Shown here piece by piece: positions 34,601 through 41,687 of a DNA stretch of 64,000 nt. The translations under genes were made by a program, and so were the position numbers. The notes beneath the pieces are model-generated. The model searched no databases and was not told where the DNA came from. It was given only the letters and a program-made list of their open reading frames with translations. The DNA lies in the NCBI RefSeq assembly GCF_009604385.1, contig NZ_WEGJ01000014.1, forward strand, positions 62,001-126,000, given 5' to 3'. This stretch comes from Streptomyces smaragdinus. GTDB taxonomy: Bacteria > Actinomycetota > Actinomycetes > Streptomycetales > Streptomycetaceae. Every line of letters starts with the position of its first letter. Position 1 is the first letter of the stretch.

Positions 34601-35501
34601 GCTGGGCCACTATCGAGAATCCCTCGACATCCACCGCGAGCTGTACGAACTGCGCGTCAGACAACTTGGGGACGACAACTTCCAGACCCTGTACTCCGGG
34701 CTGTGCGCGGCGTGGATGACGCGTTTGCTGGGCCGGTACGCCGAAGCGCTGGACCTGCAGCAGCGCAATGCCCGGCTGCACCGCCGGGCCCTGGGCCGCA
34801 ACCATCCGCAGACGCTGAGCGCCGAGCACAATCTTGCCCAGTGCTTGCGTCGCGATGGCAGGGTCGAGGATGCCGCCGACCTGTTCAGAGGGGTGCTCAA
34901 GCGTTCCCGTCAGGTTCAGGGCCCCCTGCATCCGGATACGCTGATGATGGCGGCCGACCAGGCCACCCTGCTGCGAGCCGAGAGCCCGCGCGAGGCGTAC
35001 AAGCTCGCCCGTGACGTGTCCGACGGCTATCTCCGACTTCTCGGACCCGACCACCCCTACGCGGCCGGATCCCTCGGCAACCTCGCACTCGCCCAGTGGG
35101 CGAGTGGGGTGGAGCGCGACGAGTCCGGAACCGCCGCTCGCACCGCCTGGCAACTGATGACCCGTGCGGTGGGTGAGGAACACCCGTGGACCCTCGGATG
35201 CCGGCTCAATCACGCGTCCATGCTCGCGCTGAACGGGGATGTGGGGGGAGCCGTAGACCACGACAAGGCGCTCCGTGAAGTGGCGTCGGAGCGGCTTGGC
35301 CCACAGCACCCGCTCGCTCTGGTGGCAGCCACCGCATACGCCTGGGACCTGCGCAGACTGGGACGCGCGCACGAGGCGGAGGAACTACATCAGCAGACTA
35401 TGACAGACCTGCGGGATACGATCGGCGCCCAGCATCCGCACACACTCTCGGCCGGGCAGCAGGGGCGCCCGTACTGGGACTTCGAACCTCAGCCCATCTG
35501 A
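31602..35501 (+). CDS. large fusion: post-vWA helical domain + TIR-like + NB-ARC + TPR (FxsT paralogue 2)
   Basis: A 1299-aa protein. Residues 1-about 110 (ARIEPELMRAVRITAAPGLDVAAEVDLWFGDLV) resemble the domain that follows vWA in the module A protein at 18284. About 110-310 is another unrecognised region ending in a beta-rich part. A TIR-like domain begins near 317 (VHISICYSGESRPWAMWTAHQ), the NB-ARC P-loop GISGVGKTQ is near 504, Walker B WLLIFDGADD near 580, and TPRs occupy about 890-1280. It ends GRPYWDFEPQPI. TTA at 32721-32723. The fusion physically joins the MoxR/vWA unit to the NB-ARC receptor. GTG 31602 overlaps the vWA stop. Confidence 0.85.
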   Translation: MRGAERPGRTLAVLLSVAARIEPELMRAVRITAAPGLDVAAEVDLWFGDLVEHRGYGYVELRADVLEPLRDTLRTRLREASDEDPIHRLWSVYQRVRSGQSPALRAQEYATWLDVSGGPEASELIEETLQPALRALMTEDREGVARWFTTAWDRLPDRVRRSTAAWQLMTLSSHRLAGEQPRLPRPARLALADVVAIAGNLPLARLHIRWSGDRLLMGDASLEPGEFAISVPDTDPRVVELMTGDTVRTVLIGRDMLVQEWVGPGPHRLVSADGAVYMLPPQPDVQPDTPPGVVLRLPSGDLSVATSEKVPTGPSSVHISICYSGESRPWAMWTAHQLEAAGCATTLLRWDTASRTPQESLGSLLAAPGQVLLLLNERALRPDLHQGSAWSAALRAIVDPNRERFAALVLSPRSLPEAVTLLEPVDVAGLEEEEARRLVLERLAVPVCEPPEQPDGPRFPNDPPQVREAPRRNTHFTGRKDDLEELSELLAEPGQTGARVVLTGISGVGKTQMASEYAYRYGDSYDVVWWIYAGERSTAREQFAALAVHLELAAGRDVGERIRAVHTALRARTTPRQRWLLIFDGADDVEEIRDLLPEGRGDVLVTSLTRDWAGVLGFQEYTLRVYTRAESVAFIHRRVPRATSVEAEYLAESVQDLPLVLAQTTAWLAANPEQSISEYVDMLLRLSPEELAVRVEDDYPHAFATSWALLLGSLRERNADAADLIELMTMFSPDAIPLRLIAAAPAAVLPPGSIARTVADSATWQKALAELANLTAIDLRYSQDPSLEHTVESAQMHRLYHRFIRGNLSHDTRLSLSAAACGVLAAANPGHPADQREWPVYRQIIPHLSVAGVLDRDEHGVRELLLDCVDNLRLRGEYDTGLRLCQQAVARWRPRYPGTDGDMLVLVHQHANLLRRMGRYRDAEAVGVAVVDLLAGARDPADPDLLRAKDGLGGTLMALGQFARSRELFHEVWRGHASRAGDHTPRALNARSNMAVTLGLLGHYRESLDIHRELYELRVRQLGDDNFQTLYSGLCAAWMTRLLGRYAEALDLQQRNARLHRRALGRNHPQTLSAEHNLAQCLRRDGRVEDAADLFRGVLKRSRQVQGPLHPDTLMMAADQATLLRAESPREAYKLARDVSDGYLRLLGPDHPYAAGSLGNLALAQWASGVERDESGTAARTAWQLMTRAVGEEHPWTLGCRLNHASMLALNGDVGGAVDHDKALREVASERLGPQHPLALVAATAYAWDLRRLGRAHEAEELHQQTMTDLRDTIGAQHPHTLSAGQQGRPYWDFEPQPI

Positions 35502-35553
35502 AACGACGCGACCTCGCCGCCAGAGGGACGAGGGCCGCTGAGGGGACCGTGGT

Positions 35554-38526
35554 ATGGACGTGGAGAGCAGCAAGCACATCACCATCAGCTACGCGGGCTT
35601 CAACCGCCCGTGGGCGGTCTGGATCTCGCACCAGCTCCGGGCGCGTGGACTGACGACCGAGTTGAGGCGCTGGGACCCTCAGGTAGACGTTGCATTCGAG
35701 GACGAATTCGGTGCTCTGCTCAATGCCGCAGGTCGGATTCTGTTGGTGCTCGACAATTGGTACTTCCGACTGGGGCCCATCGCCACCGGTGACTGGGAGC
35801 GCGTCCTGCGAACCGTGGTGCCTCTCCACGCCGATCGTTTCGCCGCCGTCAGTTTGGCCACCCAGACGGTGCCTTCGGCGGTATCTCTTCTCGACCCCGT
35901 CGACCTCCACGACCTCGACGAACAGGAAAGCATCCGACGGCTCCTGCGTAGACTCTCCATCGAACCGGCCCAGACAGTGCGGCCGGCGCCCCCCGACGCG
36001 CCCCGATTTCCCAACGAGCCCCCGGAGGTGCTGGAGATACCTCGCCGAAATCGACGGTTCACGGGGCGGGACAATAAACTGGAGGAACTCCGTGAACTGC
36101 TGACGAGCCGGAATCAGGGGGACGGGACCGCGACCCGGGTTGTGCTGTTCGGCAGCTCCGGCACAGGTAAGAGCCAGATCGCCACCGAGTACGCACATCG
36201 CTTCGGCAACGACTACGACGCCGTTTGGTGGATCGATGCGACGCACCGGTCCGTGGCCCGTGAGCGCCTTGCTGTGCTGGCACCCCGGCTGGGGTTGCTT
36301 GTCGGTGAGCGCATTGGCGAGCGCATCCGGGCGGTACATGAGGCGTTGAACTCGGGTGAGCGGTACCGGCGTTGGTTGCTGATTTTCGACGGCGCCGACG
36401 AGGTTGATCAGCTGTCCGATCTGCTGCCCGAGCGGCATGGTCACATTCTGCTTACGTCCACGACACGGGAATGGGGCGACAGCGCCGACACCAGTGTCAT
36501 CCACGTCGGCAGGTTCACCCGGCTGGAGAGCGTTGCCTATGTGCGCCGCCGCGCGGAGCGGGTTACCCAGGAGGAAGCCGACGAGCTGGCTGACGCAGTC
36601 CAGGATCTCCCTCTGTTGCTCGCGCAGACCGCGGCTTGGCTCAACGCCAACGACACCCCGGTTGCCGAGTATGTGGCCAAAGTGCGCCAGGGTGCCCTGC
36701 AAGCCGCGCAGATTCGTCCTGAGACGGAATATCCGCTGGGCTTCACGACCGCGTGGTCCGTGACGCTGAACACGCTGCGTGCGGATTATCCGGATGCAGC
36801 TGGTCTGCTGCACCTGCTCGCATTCTTTGCGCCCAACGAGATTCCCGTACGCTTGCTGACTGAAGCACGGCACGGCGATCTGCCTCAGCAACTCGCGAAG
36901 TTGGTCCAGGACCCCCGGGCCTGGCATCTGGCTCTGCGTGTTCTGTCCCAGTACACCGCTGTCCGGCTGGACTACCAGCAGGATCTGGCGGAGGACCCGG
37001 CCGTCGAGCAGGTCCGTATGCACCGCTTGTACCACCGGCTGTTGCGCGCGGAACTGGCGCCGGACGAGTGGCGGGCACACTCCCAGACGGCTTGCCAGGT
37101 ACTGGTCAGTGGCGATCCGCGACGGCCCTCGGACACTCGTGACTGGGAGCGCTACGCCTCACTCATCCCGCATCTCGCGCCGGCCGGAGCTCTCGATTCT
37201 CCACGGCCGGCCGTGCAGGAAACCGTACTCAACTGCATCGAGTACCTGCGGGTCCGAGGGGAGTACCGCACTGCGCTGCGACTGTGCGGCAAGGTGCTGG
37301 AACACTGGCAGGACCTGGATCCATACGACAGTGCCTTGCTCAGCCTGCAGCACAAGCGCGGAAGTATCCTGCGTCAGACCGGTCGGTATGTCGAGGCCGA
37401 GCAACTCGGCAGATCCGTGGTGGGCCAGCTCTCCGGTCAAGGGGCCGATGATCCGCACCTGCTGCTTGCGAAGGACGGGTTGGGAAGCACGTTGCTGGCC
37501 CTCGGGCAGTTCACTCAGGCCCGGGACCTGTTCAAGGACGCTGCCGAGCGGTTTGCCGGACAGTTCGGATCCGAGGCCCCGCAGACTATGGCTGCCCGGC
37601 ACAACCTCGGCCTGGCGCACATGCTGCTCGGCCGCTACGCCGTTGCCCGTGCCATCCACCGGGACGTGCTCCAGATCCGCCAGCGCCGGCTGCGCTCCCG
37701 GCATTACCTCACCCTGCTGTCAGGTGTCGTGTATGCCCGACTGATCCGCATCATGGGCGATTACTCCGAGGCCGCCTCGCGGCTGGAACAGATCCTCCGG
37801 ACACTGCGCCAGATCTCTGACGAGCGACATCCGCAGTACATCATGGCCGAACATCAGCTGGGGCTCTCCCGTCGTCGCTCCGGCAACATTGCCGAGGCCG
37901 GGATGAGGCTGGCGGGCGCCGCGCGGCGGGCGGGCCAGGTGTTCGGCCCGCAGCACCCGGAGACGTTGGTGATGGAGGCGGACCATGCGTCGTACCTGAG
38001 GGAGCACGGGGAGCTGAACGTAGCTCTGGAGACGGCAAGTTCCGTTGCAGAGCGCTACGGAGAACTCCTGGGCCCGGACCACCCCTATGCGATCGGCACC
38101 CTCGGAAATCTGGGGCTGGCGTTCAACCAGGACGGCCAGCGGGAGACGGCGCTGGCGCATGCCGTGGTGGCAGTTGAGGGTATGACCAGGGCGGTTGGTC
38201 AGGAACACCCGTGGACTCTCGGCTGTGCCTTGAACCTGTCAGCGGCTTACAGCACCAACGGATACCCCGAGGAGGCCCTTCAGCTCAGTGCGGACACCCA
38301 GGAGCGAGCTGCTCGGGTCCTCGGGACCACGCACCCATTGGCTCTCTCGGCGATGGTGGCCCTAGCCGATGATCTGCGGGCCGCAGGGCGGGTGGCGGAG
38401 GCCGCGAAGGTTGAGCGCAGAGCGCTGGATCAACTGCGCCAGGTGTTGGGCCCGGAGCACTCGCACACTCGCAGTGCGCTGCGGCGGGTGCGGCCCTACT
38501 GGGATTTTGAGCCGCAGTCAATATGA
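35554..38526 (+). CDS. TIR-like/NB-ARC/TPR protein (FxsT paralogue 3)
   Basis: A 990-aa STAND protein: TIR-like domain at 8-140 (ITISYAGFNRPWAVWISHQLRARGL), PRRNRRFTGRDNKLEEL linker, P-loop GSSGTGKSQ near 200, Walker B WLLIFDGADEVD near 274, winged-helix region with VRMHRLYHRLLRAEL, then TPRs from about 580 (GRYVEAEQLGRS, GQFTQARDLFKDA, GRYAVARAIHRD). It ends RPYWDFEPQSI. Same architecture as paralogues 1 and 4, with strong divergence outside the motifs, as expected for proteins under ligand-recognition selection. I saw no TTA codon in it. It lies 52 bp after paralogue 2; ATG 35554 has no strong ribosome binding site. Confidence 0.87.
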   Translation: MDVESSKHITISYAGFNRPWAVWISHQLRARGLTTELRRWDPQVDVAFEDEFGALLNAAGRILLVLDNWYFRLGPIATGDWERVLRTVVPLHADRFAAVSLATQTVPSAVSLLDPVDLHDLDEQESIRRLLRRLSIEPAQTVRPAPPDAPRFPNEPPEVLEIPRRNRRFTGRDNKLEELRELLTSRNQGDGTATRVVLFGSSGTGKSQIATEYAHRFGNDYDAVWWIDATHRSVARERLAVLAPRLGLLVGERIGERIRAVHEALNSGERYRRWLLIFDGADEVDQLSDLLPERHGHILLTSTTREWGDSADTSVIHVGRFTRLESVAYVRRRAERVTQEEADELADAVQDLPLLLAQTAAWLNANDTPVAEYVAKVRQGALQAAQIRPETEYPLGFTTAWSVTLNTLRADYPDAAGLLHLLAFFAPNEIPVRLLTEARHGDLPQQLAKLVQDPRAWHLALRVLSQYTAVRLDYQQDLAEDPAVEQVRMHRLYHRLLRAELAPDEWRAHSQTACQVLVSGDPRRPSDTRDWERYASLIPHLAPAGALDSPRPAVQETVLNCIEYLRVRGEYRTALRLCGKVLEHWQDLDPYDSALLSLQHKRGSILRQTGRYVEAEQLGRSVVGQLSGQGADDPHLLLAKDGLGSTLLALGQFTQARDLFKDAAERFAGQFGSEAPQTMAARHNLGLAHMLLGRYAVARAIHRDVLQIRQRRLRSRHYLTLLSGVVYARLIRIMGDYSEAASRLEQILRTLRQISDERHPQYIMAEHQLGLSRRRSGNIAEAGMRLAGAARRAGQVFGPQHPETLVMEADHASYLREHGELNVALETASSVAERYGELLGPDHPYAIGTLGNLGLAFNQDGQRETALAHAVVAVEGMTRAVGQEHPWTLGCALNLSAAYSTNGYPEEALQLSADTQERAARVLGTTHPLALSAMVALADDLRAAGRVAEAAKVERRALDQLRQVLGPEHSHTRSALRRVRPYWDFEPQSI

Positions 38527-38559
38527 TCCCAGTGGACGTCGTCCAAGGCTGGAAAATTC

Positions 38560-41500
38560 ATGCACAATCAGAAGCGAGCCGCAGCATCCGTTCCGCCCCC
38601 CAGGAGCCTGCTCATGGTTGTCGGGCATCCAGCGCAACATCTCCCCGTTTCTGTTGTCTTTGCCGGCATCAGCCACGGCTGGACTCAGTGGATCAGCTGG
38701 GCGCTGGCCCAGGAGGGGTGCCTCGTCACCGAGGTTCGTTGGTCACCACTGGACCGGCTGCCGGAAGTAGCCGCATTTGCGGCCTTCTTCAACAGACCGG
38801 GGCGGGTGCTACTGGTGCTGGACGACTGGTATCTGCGATTCGATACCGGGCGCACTGCCGGCTGGGCCCGGGTGCTGAACCAGGTGATGCCTCAGCTGAA
38901 GGAAACCATTGGAGCTGTCACCGTCACCACCCGTCCGCTGCCGCACGAAGCCGTCAGCCTCGGTGCCGTGACCCTGCGCGGTGTCGGTCCGGAGGAGGCG
39001 CGGCGCCGCGTTCTGTCCCAGGTAGGCATTACATCGGGCATACCCCATGCGAGCTCAGCCCTTGAGCCGCGCTTCCCCGAGGACCCTCCGGATGTGACAA
39101 ACGCCCCGCGTTCGAATCCGCGGTTCACCGGCCGTGAAGACCTGCTCGACACCCTGCACGACATGCTGACCAGTGACGATGGGAGCGGTAGCCGGGTTGT
39201 GCTGCAGGGTCCCTCTGGAATCGGCAAGAGTCAGACTGCGGGAGAGTACGTCCGGCGATTTGCCGGAGAATACGACCTGATCTGGTGGGTGCCCTCCCCG
39301 ACCAAGGCAGCCGCCCGAGAGGGTTTCGCCGCCCTCGCGCAGAAGGTGGGTCTCGGTACTGAAGGCCAGCTGACCGGACAGATCGAAGCGGTGCACCGAG
39401 CGTTGGCGCGGGACCCGCACGGTCGTTGGGTGATCGTCTTCGACGGCGCCGAGGATGTCGAGGGCCTTGCCCCACTTCTGCCACGGGGGCGGGGACAGGT
39501 ACTGATCACCGCACAGTCATCGGCGTGGATCCGGCAGGGCGTCACTCCCTGCGAGGTGCCCTCGTTCGACCGTGCGGAGAGCGTCGCCTTCGCGTGCCGA
39601 CGTGCGCCACGGCTGACCGAGGAACAGGCCGGACAGCTCGCCGACAGGCTTGATGACCTTCCGCTGCTGATGGATCAGAGCGCCGCCTGGATTGACGCGC
39701 ATCCGACCGCTGATATCTCTGAATATGTGGCGGCCCTGGGGAACGAAAGTCTTGGGCCCGTCACAGTCGATGCGGATCAGGCGGACAAAGCCAAGATCGC
39801 ACGCGAGACCGTCTGGGAAACCACGCTCGGCTCGCTGGCCACACGCTGGCCGAAGGTGCACGAATTGCTGACCCTACTCACCTTCTTCTCTCCGGACCTG
39901 CTTCCCGTCAGGCTGTTGCGTTCGGCTCGGACCAGTGACCTTTCGCCGGGAATCGCGGAGCTCGCACGGGATCCGGGCAACTGGAATGCCGCTTTGCGAA
40001 CGATCGCCGAACTTACCTCCCTGAGGGTGGAATACGACGATGACCCGCGTCAGGACGCGGTCCTCAGCATCGTCTCGCTGCGTATGCACCGCAGTTTCCA
40101 CCAGTTCGTGCGTCGTGGCCTCAGCTCGGCGGCTGCGCAGGGCCTGGCGGCGGCAACCGTCCGGGTGCTGGTTGCAGCGGATCCCGGTGAGCCGGGTTCC
40201 CCGCACAACTGGGCGCGCTACGCCGTGCTCCTTCCGCACCTTGAGACTTCAGATGTTCTGGTTGCGGAAGATGACGATGCCCGCCAGTTCCTTCTCAACT
40301 GTGTCGAGTATCTGAGGGTCCGCGGCGAGTACCAGGAGGGGCTCGCACTCAGCCGCCGGTTGCTGGAGCGCTGGCGGGCAGTACGCGGAGAGACCGACAA
40401 GGCGGTATTGGTCGCGGTCAACCAGGAGATACGCATGCTGCGTAGCCTTGGTCGCCACGTCGAGGCCGAGTCGTCCTGCCGGGATGTTCTGGCGCGCCTT
40501 GCTCTCGCGGAAATCGGTGGCATCGAGTTGCTGCGCGCGAAGGACGCGCTTGGCGGCACACTGATGTCCCGTGGTCGGTACGACGAGGCATACACACTCT
40601 ATGCGGAGGCAGCTCGGCAGGCCGCCGACTGGCTGGGTGAGCGCTACGTACCACGAACCCTCCAGATTCGCAGCAATCTGGCTATGGCCCTCGGCCTGCA
40701 GGGCCACTATCGCCAATCCCATGCCCTGCACCGCGAGATATACGAGGCTCGTGTGGGACTTCTCGGGCTGCAGGAGCGGCGCACACTCCAGTCCGGAACC
40801 CATACAGCCCGTATGTTACGCATGCTCGGAGCGGTGCAGGAGGCACACAGCCTGCAGCGGCACAACGCGCAGCAACTCCGTAAGGCCCTTGGCGGAGATC
40901 ACCGGGATACCCTGCTGGCCGAACACAATCTCGCTTTGTGCCTGCGTCGGAACGGTGAACTCGCCGAGGCGAATGAGCTGATGACTTCTGTACGCAGGCG
41001 GCTGACGAGGCGTAGCGGGGCACGGGATCCGGAAGTGCTGATGGTTACCTTGGACCACGCGATGTTGCTGCGTGCTCTCGGGGACCAAGGCATGGCTCGG
41101 CGATTGGTGAGCAGGACATCTGAACTGTATGCGGAGCAGTTGGGTACGTTGCACCCCTATGCCGTAGGAGCCCGTAATAACTTTGCCTTGATGCAGCTCG
41201 ACGATGGCCAGGTGGACGACGCGTTGCGGCTGGCCACCCAGTCGATGGAGGAGCTGGAACAGGTGATCGGGCGTGATCACGTCTGGCTTGTGGGCTGTGC
41301 GATGAACTGTGCTTCGGCAATGGCAGCGGCCGGGGATGCGGAGGGCGCCGTGGAACAGGGACGGAGGGCGCTGGAACGGGCGATTACGTTGTTGGGAGCG
41401 GGCCATGTGCTGGCTCTCAACCTGCGGGCAGGGTTGGCTCAGGACCTGTACTCGTTGGGCCAGACCGACGAGGCGGAGGAAATGGAGAGGCTGGCGCTCT

Positions 41501-41598
41501 CGAAACTCTCCGAGAGTTATGGCCCGCACCACCATCAGACCATTTACATGCGTTCTCGCATGAGGCCGTACTGGGACTTCGAGCCCCAACCCATCTGA
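38560..41598 (+). CDS. TIR-like/NB-ARC/TPR protein (FxsT paralogue 4)
   Basis: A 1012-aa STAND protein: TIR-like domain from about 28 (VSVVFAGISHGWTQWISWALAQEG), P-loop GPSGIGKSQ near 217, Walker B WVIVFDGAEDVE, a winged-helix region with RMHRSFHQFVRRGL, and TPRs from about 600 (GRHVEAESSCRD, GRYDEAYTLYAEA, GHYRQSHALHRE). It ends MRPYWDFEPQPI. A TTA codon lies at 40816-40818. ATG 38614 is an alternative start that would drop 18 residues of unlikely N-terminal sequence. It is the last gene of the island, followed after 12 bases by a very strong hairpin. Confidence 0.87.
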   Translation: MHNQKRAAASVPPPRSLLMVVGHPAQHLPVSVVFAGISHGWTQWISWALAQEGCLVTEVRWSPLDRLPEVAAFAAFFNRPGRVLLVLDDWYLRFDTGRTAGWARVLNQVMPQLKETIGAVTVTTRPLPHEAVSLGAVTLRGVGPEEARRRVLSQVGITSGIPHASSALEPRFPEDPPDVTNAPRSNPRFTGREDLLDTLHDMLTSDDGSGSRVVLQGPSGIGKSQTAGEYVRRFAGEYDLIWWVPSPTKAAAREGFAALAQKVGLGTEGQLTGQIEAVHRALARDPHGRWVIVFDGAEDVEGLAPLLPRGRGQVLITAQSSAWIRQGVTPCEVPSFDRAESVAFACRRAPRLTEEQAGQLADRLDDLPLLMDQSAAWIDAHPTADISEYVAALGNESLGPVTVDADQADKAKIARETVWETTLGSLATRWPKVHELLTLLTFFSPDLLPVRLLRSARTSDLSPGIAELARDPGNWNAALRTIAELTSLRVEYDDDPRQDAVLSIVSLRMHRSFHQFVRRGLSSAAAQGLAAATVRVLVAADPGEPGSPHNWARYAVLLPHLETSDVLVAEDDDARQFLLNCVEYLRVRGEYQEGLALSRRLLERWRAVRGETDKAVLVAVNQEIRMLRSLGRHVEAESSCRDVLARLALAEIGGIELLRAKDALGGTLMSRGRYDEAYTLYAEAARQAADWLGERYVPRTLQIRSNLAMALGLQGHYRQSHALHREIYEARVGLLGLQERRTLQSGTHTARMLRMLGAVQEAHSLQRHNAQQLRKALGGDHRDTLLAEHNLALCLRRNGELAEANELMTSVRRRLTRRSGARDPEVLMVTLDHAMLLRALGDQGMARRLVSRTSELYAEQLGTLHPYAVGARNNFALMQLDDGQVDDALRLATQSMEELEQVIGRDHVWLVGCAMNCASAMAAAGDAEGAVEQGRRALERAITLLGAGHVLALNLRAGLAQDLYSLGQTDEAEEMERLALSKLSESYGPHHHQTIYMRSRMRPYWDFEPQPI

Positions 41599-41610
41599 CG
41601 TGCCCGCAAA

Positions 41611-41656
41611 ACGGGAGGGGCCCCGCGCGATGCGAATCGCGCGGGGCCCCTCCCGT
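41611..41656. terminator. 21-bp perfect hairpin closing the island
   Basis: Bases 41611-41631 are perfectly complementary to 41636-41656 around a GCGA tetraloop, 12 bases after the last NB-ARC stop and 31 bases before the end of convergent kgd. It can terminate both directions and isolates the island from core metabolism. Confidence 0.88.
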
Positions 41657-41687
41657 CATACGCCGTCGTACCGCCCGGCGGCCCGGC

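Noticed and set aside
14621..41687. The island as an integrative element, prophage or ICE.
   Set aside because: No integrase, transposase, tRNA gene, att-like direct repeats, or phage and conjugation genes were seen at either border.
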